In this document: positions 48,101-59,162 of the stretch, one piece after another
Layout: every line of letters begins with the position of its first letter
Position numbering within the stretch: position 1 is the first letter of the stretch
Notes under the pieces: generated by a model
The model's database searches: none
Told to the model about the DNA's origin: nothing
The model's input: only the letters and a program-made list of their open reading frames with translations
Translations under genes and position numbers: made by a program
NCBI RefSeq assembly: GCF_002994745.2
Contig: NC_037092.1
Location: 21,849,001-21,913,000 of the forward strand
Reading direction: 5' to 3'
Source: Rosa chinensis
Taxonomy: Eukaryota; Streptophyta; Magnoliopsida; Rosales; Rosaceae
Length of the DNA stretch: 64,000 nt

Positions 48101-49373
48101 GAAAGAAGAAGAAAAAAACCCTAGAGGAACCCCTCTTTCTAGAACGCCTAGAGGAACCCACTCTCTAGAACGCCGTTGGCTGCGCAGATGCCTGTCCGGC
48201 TGCTCTCTGGTGTAGGCGACGGCCTTTGGCCTAGCTGGAGCACTTTGGGGGTAGCCGGACGAGTAGTTTAGTTCGGAGTCATGCTTCCGACTCGGAGGTT
48301 GAGATCGGTGGGTGTTCTACGGCCTCTTTCCCGGTTGCAGGTGGTGGATGCGTCGTGGTAATGGGACGGGATCGGAGTGGGCATGAGTCCTTGCAGGGGC
48401 GGAGGCGACGTTTGGTGGTGGTCAGCGGTCGGCCTGCTGGGTTTGAATGTTTTGGTTGGTTGGCTGATGACGATGATCGGACGTTGGTTTCAATTCAGGC
48501 AGAGGCGGTTTCGTGTGGTTCGGGATCGCGGTCACTCCCCATTAGTCTGGCGGTGATGGATCTTGTTGCAGGTCCGACACCACTAGTTGGGAGACGGAGG
48601 TGGAGGTGGAGGTGTGGCGAGGCAGTCTGCGTCTTGGGCGGGAGGGTTGGGTACGACCCACCTTCTGGTCTAACCTTCTGGCTTTGGGCACTGGCTGTGG
48701 GCCTTTTTTGGGCTGAAGCTTGGGTTAGGGTTCTTTTTGGACCCTGCCTTGTGTTTTTTTTCAATTACTTTACTTTTGTCTTCTCTTTGTTATGGGAACC
48801 CTAGGTTAGTATTACTATCTAATTTTGTTAGGGAACTATGCACTTTCATGCCTCTAGCAAATCCTCTAGAGTAGTAACGACAGAGGATTCTCGAGATAAG
48901 GGCAAAGGGAAGCTTTTGGTTCCTGGGTCTCCTTGCCTGGTACTTGAAATTATGTCTTTACTATTTGCTTCTTAGTTCTCTCTAGTTGTATACCAATTGA
49001 GGTATCTAAGCGACTAGGTTTACTTTTCAAAGAGAGGCTTGTAGTGAGGATATGATCTCTTGTATGTAAGCTCAATAAGTGAGTGCATGTGTTAGCAGTG
49101 AGGGTCACATGTCTTTTGTTTGGTAGCTTATTTTTGGTGTAAGACAACATTTGATGTACGTGCTTTCTGGTAATGGATAAATGAATGAAGTTATCTTTCC
49201 CTTCAAAAAAAAAAAAAAAGGGTCCTTGACCCAAAGCCCCAAAATGAGTAAAAATTATCCCACTTACCCCAGCAACAGATTTTTGTTTCCACATACACAA
49301 TTTAACAGTAAATAACCATTTTTCCCTCAAATCAATTAAAAAATTACAATCACTGCCATCAACATCAATCTCC

Positions 49374-49475
<102 letters not shown>

Positions 49476-50344
49476 CTCCCCTCCTGATCTAAAACTCCCT
49501 CCCTCTCTCCCCCCACCCTGCAAAGCCCCGACGCCGACTACGCCTACTACCCGACCTTGGAGGCGACGAAGAAGGCGAGGATGTGAGTGATGGTCGAGAT
49601 CGACCTCCTTGGCCGTTTAGAACGACCTCACCTGCGACGAAGGTTTCTGATCCCCCTGGGTCATTCGAGAGGTTCTAGACGACGAAATGGTGATTACCAA
49701 CTTAAATAGAGATTAGTTGGATTTGGATTTGGATTCGACATTGGCTGCAATTTTGGGATTGGATTTGGAGGTGCACCTTTGAATTTCTTTGGTCTTGATT
49801 TAGATCTCCGGTTGTCGAAACACACCTGAAGATCCATTGTTTTGGTGTGTTGTTCTTCCATATCTGAGCTTTTTGGAACCTGGATGTTTGGTTAGTTTTT
49901 CTTAATCGTGCAATATGAGGTTAATTTTTTGAATAATATTGTTTGGATGTTTTCAACTTAATAGGTGATTTTATATATAGACTGGATTTAATATCTAGTG
50001 ATTTTAATTAGGCAATACGAGGTTGTTTCTTCTGCTTAAAGATGATTACAATTTCAGTTTCTTCAAATACTCTTATAATATGAGATTTGGTAGTTGGTTT
50101 ATTGACCTTTTATATGCTGAATTCATTCTATGGCTATCATGGTTTATGCTCTTTAGTCCTAGCACTAGAATTGATCGATCTTGTGCTTATGCAGACGGAC
50201 AAGTTAAAATGAATGACATCATAAATTAGCTCCAATGTTAAAAGTGGGGAGGCAATGAATTACTGGGATATGCCATCTTAAATTTTATGTTTAATATATA
50301 ATCAGAAATGCATTTGCTTATGAAATGAGTAGTGATCAAGTATT

Positions 50345-50670
50345 CATTGTCTATTGCCCCTTAATGGACCTTTAATAGAGATTTATTGCCCCTCTATTAG
50401 GGGCAATAGACGTTTTGAATTGATAAAATCTCTTTATTTTTTTCTTTAATCAAAGTTTTATTTGTTTAGTTTTAGGAATATTAGTTTTCATTCCAGTAAT
50501 CGATAGACGTTTATTGGGGGACAATACATAGTTGATAGACATCAATTGGGGGGCAATAGACGTCTATTAGATGGCAATAGACTATTGGGGCAATAGACCC
50601 CTATTGGAAAGCAATAGACGCCTATTGAGGGGCAATAGACGTTTATTGGGGGCAATAGAAATTTTCAAAA
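50345..50670. repeat. CAATAGACG minisatellite with palindromic units
   Basis: Units of about 20-22 bases of the form GGGGCAATAGACGTCTATTG occur in a cluster (about 50515-50662) and as two outlying copies near 50350-50412. Each unit is nearly self-complementary through CAATAGACGTCTATTG. Spacing and end bases vary. Confidence 0.8.
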
Positions 50671-51494
50671 AAATCTGATGGGTGGCGGCCGGTGACCGGT
50701 GACCGGTGACGGAATCCGGCTACCGGCGGCCGGAATCGGGCTCCGGCGAAGTCTCCTATGGTTTCTGTCTCTTTCATTTTGTCTCTCTCTCTCTCTAAGT
50801 AACAAAGGGGTGAGGGATAAAATGGTATTAAAATTTAAAAAAAAAATAAAAAATTAATGGGTTATTAGGGAAGACTTCCTTAGAGTGTATTGGGTAAGAG
50901 TGAATTAAAAAACCTTAATGGGGTTAGTGGGAAAAAAATCTCTAGAAATGGGGTAAATAGACAAAAAAATAAATAAATTCACAATTAGATATTTCCTGGT
51001 CGGACAACTCCATACTTTACATTTGTTAGATCGGTGTCTTTCTTTTTCTGGCAAGGTGAAAAGTGCAATCTTCTAATTGTTCTAAATCGTTGGATCAGTT
51101 AAAAAAGATTGACATTATACACCCATAAACTTTGGATCAGTTGAAAAGAGTAAATGCCACAATGAAGTAATGAAGAATATCTCACAACTGGGGGTATGAT
51201 GGAAATTCTATTTATAGGTACTCTTATTTCGGAATTCAAAATATGTTTATAATTTAAAATTTTGAAATTGCATCAGGTTATGTTGGGAAAAACTCCACAA
51301 AATTTGCACCAATTAGTGTTCTATGGAGTTGAGACCCTATAAATTGGCTGCAGCGAGACTTCTTGTTGAAAAGCTTCGAGTCTCTGCACCTAACCATTTT
51401 CTCAAATTTAGAAACACATGAGAAATGGAAGGGAAAGCCAGAACATGTACATAATGCTGCTTTATATTGGTTGTCGAAGGATCAGTCAAAAGGG

Positions 51495-51979
51495 TGCCCT
51501 CATCTGATGCAGAACGGATGGCAGCCCGGTTCGAGGAGCAGTTTGAGCGTGCAAAAGGGGGAAAACGAAAAGGTACTAGTAGCCACGAATGAGCTCGGTG
51601 TCCGATTGGGGTGCGCCATAGCTTTCCGGAAAGGGAATCGAGCCAGAAACAAGACTCATGGCAAAGCGATGAGCTGTGGGCTTTTTCGGGCTTTCGGGAT
51701 CGTTTAGGGCCTCAAAATTGCATTTTTCTATTTTTTCCGAATTTTGGTTTTCTAGTCTATTTTGGATTGTTTTCATTTTTACCCATGAGCTTTAGAGTTT
51801 CATTGTTAGTCGCCCTAGGTTTATTTTCTCTTATTTAAGCAGCCTTAAGCGGCTATAGAACGCATCTTTTATCTTTTATCAATAAAATAGAGATTTTTCT
51901 CTTTTATCTCTGGTGGACTCCAGAACCCTTTGTTTAGGTTTATCACTTGTAAACCTAGTTTATCATTCCGACTGTGTCA
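51495..51979 (+). repeat. LTR remnant of a Ty3/gypsy element
   Basis: The segment is co-linear with the reverse complement of 62451-62930: AGGAGCAGTTTGAGCGTGC, GTGTCCGATT, GTGGGCTTTTTCGGGCTTTC, TTAGTCGCCCTAGG, TTATCAATAAAAT, TCTCTGGTGGACTCCA and the end TTCCGACTGTGTCA. The 5' part corresponds to the region after integrase, so this is a 3' end or solo LTR of the same family. No coding domain upstream was recognised. Confidence 0.65.
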
Positions 51980-52459
51980 TCATCGAACACCATAACACTG
52001 CGGCTAAGAGAAGACTAAACCAGTAGTGTCTTTGTGTTGCTTCAGCTCCATAGCATCACAAACTTGAACAGAGAAATAAGAGATATACGAGAAGCCAAGA
52101 TACTGCACCTTTCCAGAAATACCCTGAAAATCTGGAGTGGAGAGACACATGCCCAAGCGCTGTGCAAAACTTAATCAGTCTCTGTAGCCTCCGAGCATGT
52201 TCAACATTCGCCTATTCCTTCCTGCCCAGATAACCAATATAATGGCCTATCACTAGACAATCCAATATTGTTTTACCGTGTCAGATTCTTCTCTGCAGTA
52301 TTTTTTAACCTCCTTCTAGCTTAGTGTTGCAATCAAATCCATCTCTTTAACTAGTGTCTTTGTTTCGAATGAGCAATACTCCATCACCAGGTGATATTCT
52401 TCGCAGAACTGTCTGTCTGTGAAACCATTGTTTATGGATTGTACCTTCTTCTGAGAAAC

Positions 52460-52772
52460 TAAAAACCATTGTTTCATTATCTGTCTGCACCAATGGCTAT
52501 AAGGTCACTAGTGAGTGTGTGCTTCTATCTACTCTGAATGCATGAAATTTTTTTTCAAAGATGTATAAAACCTCGATAGATACCCACTTCTAAGAAGAAT
52601 CAAAGGGAATTACTAAAAACCATTGTTTCATTATCTGTCTGCACCAGTGTCTATAATAAGGTTACTAGTGACTGTGTGCTTCTATCTACTCTGAATACAT
52701 AAAAGAACTTTTCAAAGATGTATAATACCTCGATAGATACTCACTTCTAAGAAGAATCAAAGGGAATTACTA
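52460..52772. repeat. Tandem duplication, about 155 bp unit, two copies
   Basis: AAAAACCATTGTTTCATTATC through TCAAAGGGAATTACT occurs at about 52462-52613 and again at about 52614-52768 with few differences. Only one such unit end is seen downstream of the second CAT gene (58290-58320), so this duplication may be specific to the first copy. Confidence 0.8.
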
Positions 52773-53041
52773 CTGAAACAAATCCCCATCAGTGCAGTTA
52801 TCAATCAAAACGATCTACAAACTGCAAAAAATGCTATCGCTGCAACTATCAAATGAGTTATGAATCTGATTGGGATAAAAATGTTGTTTGTCGTGCAATT
52901 GGCTCTAATCTGTTATACTGATTTTAAAATTTCAAAGTTGAATCTTGCAATTACTACTAACAATGAGCAAAAATATTTATGTACAGACTACACATGAAAA
53001 CTGATAACAAGTAGAAAAATAAAAAAATTTAAATCATTATA

Positions 53042-53059
53042 ACACACACACACACACAC
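53042..53059. repeat. (CA)n microsatellite in CAT 3' flank
   Basis: Nine CA units; a shorter CA tract occupies the matching place near 58589-58600 in the paralogous flank. Confidence 0.85.
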
Positions 53060-53570
53060 GCAACTGACACACATAAAAAGAATACAAAACAAGCAAACAG
53101 ATTTGATGTACTCCAGAGACTCAAGATTTCCCTTCCTTCATCTTATTGCTATTAGAAAATTCATCAGAACACCCAGGGAGTATAGGTCCTCTTCTGGTTC
53201 AGAGTATGGAGTAATGGAGCTATAAAAAACATGAATAACACAGCTAACACTACAATCAATGGACATTTAAATATAGTGTGCGTATGCTATACACTGAAGT
53301 CTACTCATTCCAAACAATTTTACAGAAAACAATCTATCTATTCAAATGTTGTGTAGAGCAGAGAGGATTGATGCAATGATGCAATGACCAAGGAAGATCC
53401 TTTTGCAACATGAATTCAACGATTACTTTCTGTACCAATTAAATTTGAGTTGAAACTACAGCAAAATGGAAAATGATATTCAAGGAAACTGAAATTTTAA
53501 CATTACCTAATGACATATACCAAAGTGCTTAACTTATGTTCATATGTTGCATCCATTTTTGTTCAATCTG

Positions 53571-55346
53571 CTACAGCAGTACCCGTTGACTGGCACTTCC
53601 CTCCTCAGTTCTTGATTCTTGCCGCTCAATCTGGTGGGCAACATCATATGTCGCATGCACACCAACAAACAAATAGTAGACAACCATTACTGCAGTGCAA
53701 ATGGCAAACCTCAAGAATGCATCATAACCCAGAGACCCAATGAGGAAGAGATTAATTCCAATGGACAATGCCGGCACCCATGGAACTAGTGGAACACTCC
53801 AAACCTTGGCAACTCTTTGCTTGGGAAGCAATGCCATCCACAAAGTCCCAGAAAACCAAATCACACCAGCCACAACATACCAAACCCAACCTCGCACATC
53901 TGTGTTCCAAAGTGCAGCAATTGCGATTGAAGAACCAATTATAACAAATAAACTTGCAAGAAACTTGACCAGGTCGTTTTTAGCTGTCAGATCCTTAACA
54001 TAATACCGCCTCACAAGCAATGCAATAGCCACACACATGAAAATAGAGAGTGTACTGAAAGAAAACACACTCGACAGCACATCCAGACTAGTAAAGAAGG
54101 CCACAATTGCACTTGCTATGGTCACCAACATAGTAGCATAAATGGGGGTTCCAGTTCTCGGGTGAACCAGAGCGAACCAGGGTGAAATCATATGAGATCT
54201 TGCAATCTGTGTGGTATACCTAGCTTGCCCAAGAGATCCAACCAGCAAGCTTGTAGTCATTCCCTTAAGGGCACATATACTCACTAAATACTTAGCCCAA
54301 TTCATCCCAATAGCCGTAAAAGCAACCGAATAGGCAGCATCTGCACTAACCTCAGTGTACTTCTGCATCATAACCAAAGCCAAAGCCATCAAGCAATAAA
54401 TCACAGTGATCAGACTCATAGAACCAATCAAACCCACTGGTATATCCTTCGAGGGCTGCTTAACTTCCTCCGCAAGGTTCGCAACCATGTCAAAACCAGT
54501 ATAAGACCAATAAACTACAGCCGCAGCCTTGAAAACACCCTCTGCCCCATACGGGAAAAAAGGGCGCAGATTCTCAGTCTTGCCGTAAATAAAACCCACG
54601 ACTATAATAAACAGAATAACCAATGCACTAGCAATAGAAGCAATCCAATTCAGCATCGAAGTCCGAGCCGTCCCGCTCATTGCTATACCATTAGCAACCA
54701 GAAGCACCACAACAGCAATTGGGTCCAACAGATTGAACCCATCAGGCAGAGAGCTTACCCGAAACCTCAGAAAGTCGGTGTTGTCGGTGTTGATCATGCT
54801 GGCCAAGTAAGAAGTCCACGACCGGCCCAACCCAGCCGCCCCCACCATGGCCTCGAGGAGAATATTCCCGGCTGCAATGAACGCAACGAAGTCTCCCAAT
54901 TCTATCCGAAGATACGAGAAAGATCCTCCGGCAACAGGAACTTCGACGGCGAATTCTGTATAGCAGAGGACAGAGAGCAGAGCCGAGAGGCCGGAGATGG
55001 CGTAGGACAATACAATGGCGGGTCCGGCTAGGAGAGTGGCCTCGCCGGTGATGACAAAAATGCCCGAGCCGACGACGGAGCCGAAGCCGAGCCAGATGAG
55101 GTCCCACCAGGTGAGGCAGCGGTGCATGTGGTGCTCGCTTTGCTTTGGGAGGTGGAGGAGCTCGAAGGTGTCGGAGGAGCGGTTGAGGAGGCGGTCTTTG
55201 AGGCGGGAGGGGGTGTGGGAGAGGGCGTCTTTGTAGGAACTCAAGTTGCGGAAAGTGGGTTCCGGGAAGAAGTCCTGCTTGGTCCATCTTTTCCAGTAGC
55301 TTCTGGGTTCTGGGTCTTGCTGCTCCGGTTGCGGTTGGGAATCCAT
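53571..55346 (-). CDS. CAT5-like: Cationic amino acid transporter, CAT5-like (copy A)
   Basis: It encodes a permease of the APC superfamily, cationic amino acid transporter group, which moves arginine, lysine and related substrates across a cell membrane; the Arabidopsis CAT5 relative works at the plasma membrane. The single exon gives 591 residues, usual for plant CATs (about 570-600). The cytosolic N-terminus has SYWKRWTKQDFFPEPTF (16-32), matching the CAT1/5/8 clade, then SRLKDRLLNRS. The first membrane helix holds the unwound substrate-binding stretch GSGIFVITG (93-101). YTEFAVEVPVAGGSFSYLR, YWSYTGFDMVANLAEEVKQPSKDIPVGL and LKGMTTSLLVGSLGQARY are family signatures. About 14 hydrophobic segments follow, and the C-terminal end includes the GVHATYDVAHQ motif. 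The tail after that is longer by 16 residues than copy B. Start codon: the first ATG, with CCATGG context. Tandem with copy B, 5.5 kb upstream. No frame damage, so probably functional. Confidence 0.92.
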   Translation of the reverse strand: MDSQPQPEQQDPEPRSYWKRWTKQDFFPEPTFRNLSSYKDALSHTPSRLKDRLLNRSSDTFELLHLPKQSEHHMHRCLTWWDLIWLGFGSVVGSGIFVITGEATLLAGPAIVLSYAISGLSALLSVLCYTEFAVEVPVAGGSFSYLRIELGDFVAFIAAGNILLEAMVGAAGLGRSWTSYLASMINTDNTDFLRFRVSSLPDGFNLLDPIAVVVLLVANGIAMSGTARTSMLNWIASIASALVILFIIVVGFIYGKTENLRPFFPYGAEGVFKAAAVVYWSYTGFDMVANLAEEVKQPSKDIPVGLIGSMSLITVIYCLMALALVMMQKYTEVSADAAYSVAFTAIGMNWAKYLVSICALKGMTTSLLVGSLGQARYTTQIARSHMISPWFALVHPRTGTPIYATMLVTIASAIVAFFTSLDVLSSVFSFSTLSIFMCVAIALLVRRYYVKDLTAKNDLVKFLASLFVIIGSSIAIAALWNTDVRGWVWYVVAGVIWFSGTLWMALLPKQRVAKVWSVPLVPWVPALSIGINLFLIGSLGYDAFLRFAICTAVMVVYYLFVGVHATYDVAHQIERQESRTEEGSASQRVLL

Positions 55347-55480
55347 GGCCGGTGGTACAGTGTTTGAGAGTTGAGAGAATGAGAGAGTTAGGTGAGTTGG
55401 TTTTACAGGTTTGTTGTGTTTTACTATATCTGTGAAATTTTTATTCGGGTCTAGAGTCGTAGCAGAGACGATGGAATTGA
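55347..55480 (-). promoter_or_regulatory. Leader and proximal promoter of CAT copy A
   Basis: On the minus strand this is a C/T-rich leader (CTAACTCTCTCATTCTCTC) before the ATG, typical of plant 5' UTRs. A weak TATA-like GATATAGTAAAA lies at about 55417-55428. Assignment is tentative. Confidence 0.3.
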
Positions 55481-55689
55481 ATTCTAATCAGGGTAATTTC
55501 TTTTCTCCCAGGTCAAGTCGGCGCTCACTAGATTCCATTGGAAAGTACAGTTTTGCAGTGTGAAATTTAGGGATTCTCGTCCACGTCATATATTGACTCG
55601 AAGTATAACTCACTAGATTCTAATGACAGAAAAATATGAAATCGCGCTTGGTAGCTTGGGAGTCATAGTTTTGGAGGTGGTAGTTATTA

Positions 55690-56650
55690 CTTATTAGTGA
55701 TATAGTCATCGATCGATTGGTGAGATCTCCTATCAGTCTGTAATATTGTCGATCAACTAGTGTGAGTGGATTGATTGACAAGAATGTTCGTTAGGTAGTT
55801 GTTGGTTATGTACTTGTGTAGTTGTTAAGTCATCGTAAGATGATGGTAGAGTTTGTCGATCGGTTGGTGAGGTCGCTAATAGATTGACGAAGTTGTTGGT
55901 CATGTGGTTAAGAAGTTACTGGTGAAGTGGTGGTGCGATTTGGTCAATGAGGTCATCGACTGACAAGGTCGTCGATCAGCTAATCGTAATAACCCTGATT
56001 AGATGGTTTAGTGAGATCGTTGATTAATCATTTAGTGAGATAACTAGTAAGTTTGTGAGATTGTCAATTAGGTGATTGTGCAGTCGCTGGTGAGGTGGTG
56101 GTCGATGTAATTTGTTAGTTAATCTGTGAGGTCGTCGATCAGTCAAATTGATTAGTGATATACTAGTATCACCTCCAGCGGATTAGTTATCTACCAGCCA
56201 GAGTCGACAATGATTACTTACATAAAAAGAGCTCAATTGATCTGCTATATTTGACAGACCTACACTCACATGTTAAATGTTTGGGATTAGAAGATTTTTT
56301 AATGGCATGTCCCACACCCACATCTAATAATTTTACACCATGAAGAGAGATAAAAAATGAAACTTTAAAGAATAATACTTCAATATTAAATTTGGTAGAT
56401 ATGAAAAAAGTTACATCGAAATCTAAGTTTACTTCAGCCACATCACTCTTTAAATTTGAATTTGGTAAATTTTATTTGGTATCTTCGTTTGAAATGTTGT
56501 GAGATAGCCAAAAAGTTTATGAGATTGTTGGTTAGGTGATTGTGAAGTTGCCGGTAAGGTGTTTGTAAGATTTATCAGTTGGTTGGTGAGATCACTATAA
56601 ATTAATGAAATTGCTGGTCAAATAGTTGTGTAGTCATGAGGTAGGATTGT
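55690..56650. repeat. Degenerate GTCGATCGGTTGGTGAG repeats upstream of CAT copy A
   Basis: Variants of GTCGATC(A/G), TTGGTGAGATC, AAGTTGCTGGTGAGGTG and GTGAGGTCGTCGATCAG recur without fixed period over 55690-56190 and again at 56510-56645. The gap between (56195-56500) lacks them. No ORF uses them. This looks like an old, decayed minisatellite between the two transporter genes. Confidence 0.6.
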
Positions 56651-56850
56651 CATATGAAGTCCAAAAGTTGGAGCCATCAAAGTCAAATTTAAAATATAGC
56701 CAAGACATTTGTTGGAGATGCTTGATCTTATAGTTTGTGTAATACATTTTTCATATATCATACCGAATCAATGCTCAGTCAAGTCTTGCACAAAGACACA
56801 TCTTATTCACCAAGTAATAACCAATACCTATTTTATAAAGGGATTACACT

Positions 56851-57655
56851 CAGCGGCGGAGGCAGGAATGTATATAAATGGGGGCAAAAAAATTTCTTTC
56901 CTTTCTGCCTCTCCTATACTCGGCAGAGCTTAGGGCCGCTTTTGAACATGCAGACTACCGAAACCGGCCTAAACCCGAACCAAGACAATACGGTCCTGTT
57001 TCTCCGGGTTTTCGATTCCTGACAGTAGCAGCAAGGCTGCAAATAGTATCATTCTGCAATCTGCAGTAGCAGCAAGGGTACATCTGCAACAAGTAATGAA
57101 ATAAATCAATTTTCTCCACTTGGTCAGCGCCATTAGAAGCATGGCTAATGTGGAGGAGATCAAGACGAGTTAGGGGAAGAAGGCGCTGTGCACTCAGGAA
57201 CTGAGGGAGTGACGAACTGAGGGAAGAGGAAGAAGATGAAGAAGAATCTGAAGAAAGAGGGAGAGGAAAAAAAAAACTGAAGAAGAATGAGATAGAGAGA
57301 AGATCGATAGTTGAGAGAGATTGATAAAAAATAAAATAAAAAAATAAAAACAGAGAGAGTAAAGATGACGACGGGGAGAGGGTCGATCTCTAGTTTTTGG
57401 AGGAGAAGCAAAGTTGGGGTTGACTGGCTGAGGAAGAAGGACATGAATCGGGTTGCTGAGGCAGAGGAATAATGGAATATTTATATTGCTACTTGGAGAA
57501 GTAGTGGAGTACAATAATTAACATGATCAGTGAAGCATGGGGACGAGTCAAAACTCAAAAGAAGCATTTGGGGGCAAAAAGATGATTAATGAACAAAATA
57601 TATGATTTCACTGGGGGCCACTGCCCCCACTCGTCCTGAAACGGCTCTGCCACTG
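56851..57655. mobile_element. Non-autonomous hAT element, 805 bp, TSD ATTACACT
   Basis: The 8-bp duplicate ATTACACT lies at 56843-56850 and 57656-57663. Ends are CAGCGGCGGAGGC and, inverted, CAGTGGCAGAGCC, a hAT-type terminus. A CATGGGGGC-like internal stretch returns near the right end as GGGGGCCACTGCCCCC. The overlapping 60-106 codon frames inside are not genes. It sits between the two CAT genes. Confidence 0.85.
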
Positions 57656-57663
57656 ATTACACT

Positions 57664-58285
57664 ACCATCCCCGCTGCATACACACGTTTTGAGAAATGGA
57701 ATACTAGCTAGCTTACAAAATTTTAACTTAAATATCAATATATATACCCCCTCAACAGCTTAAAATAAAGAGAAGATGGCAATATACCCTCGTATAAATA
57801 AGATCCTGAAATCGTCACTGCAAGCATGGAAACCAGATTTTGCTTGTTGGGTTTGACTTTGATTATTAGAACATTAAGGGAAATTAACCATCTCTTGTCG
57901 ATCTATATCTTTCATCTCTCTATGTGAGTGATATAAAGTTTCAATAGCATCATTTCAATTTTGTTTCTGGATTTTCGTATTCAGTCTTTCATTTCTATCA
58001 TAGAACAATTGCAAATCTTGTGGGATGGTACAGAACTTGCTACAGCTGATTACGTAAGAGTTTTGGGAAGGATTTAGAACATAATAAAGGGATCACAACA
58101 CTTGGGTGCCTATCTATCGAAGAAATGCCTCATGAAACAAAGAACGTGAAACATATCTAATAAAAGTCTAAACTATTGATCAAACAGATGATTGAAGAAA
58201 TGGGGGTTTTGCTCTTTTCTTTTTAACTAAACTGTGTATGATCTTTTATCGTGATTATTTAGTACACTAGCTAGTTTCTTCATCT
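57664..58285. other. Intergenic stretch without recognised feature
   Basis: AT-rich DNA between the hAT element and the duplicated CAT flank. Nothing supported. Confidence 0.5.
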
Positions 58286-59162
58286 CAGTGCCTCTAAGAA
58301 GAATCAAAGGGAACTACTATTCTACTAACGAAACAAATGCCATCAGTGCCATCATCAGTCAAAACGACCGACAAACTGCAAAAAATGATCACTGCAACTA
58401 TAAGTAATGAATCTGATTTGGATGAAATGTTGTTTGTCATGCAAGTGGCTATATTCTGTTATACCGATTTGAAGTTATAGTTGAATCTTGCCATTACTAC
58501 TGACAATGAGTAAAACTATTTATGTAGAGACTACACATGAAAACTGATAAATAAGTAAATTGATAAAACTTTTAAATCATTATAACTTATACACACACAC
58601 ATACTGACGCACATCAAAAGACAACAAAACAAGCTAACAAAAGTACTCCAGAGACTCAATCTTTCCCTTCCTTAATGCAACTAGAAAATTCATCAGAACA
58701 CCCGGAAAGTATATGCTCTCTTCTGGTTTGGAATTTGGAATAATAGAGCTATTGAAAATCATGAGTAACACAGGTCTATCTATTCAATGGACATTTGCAG
58801 AGTCCAAATATGGTATGCAATGCTATACACTGAAGTCTACTCATTCCAAACGATTTTACTGAAAACGATCTATCTATTCAAATGTTATGTAGAACAGAAA
58901 GGACTCATGTAATGTCCAAGGAAAATCATTTTGCAACATAAAGTCAATTAGATGGGAAGAAAAACCCAATTTCATATATAACGACTACTTTCTGTACCAA
59001 TTAATTTTGAGTTGAAAAATGATATTAAAAGAAGCTGAAATTGAAACATTACCTAATGACATATGCTATAGTATTTAACTTATGTTCGCATGGCATCCAT
59101 TCTTGTTCAATCTACTACAGCAGTACCCATTAACTAGCACTTCCCTTCTCAGTCCTTGATTC
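58286..59162. repeat. Duplicated 3' flank of CAT copy B
   Basis: Co-linear with 52745-53570 over most of its length: CTAAGAAGAATCAAAGGGAA, GACAAACTGCAAAAAATG, CTCCAGAGACTCAA, GAAGTCTACTCATTCCAAAC, AACATTACCTAATGACATAT. The duplicated unit thus extends about 0.8 kb past both stop codons. Confidence 0.8.
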
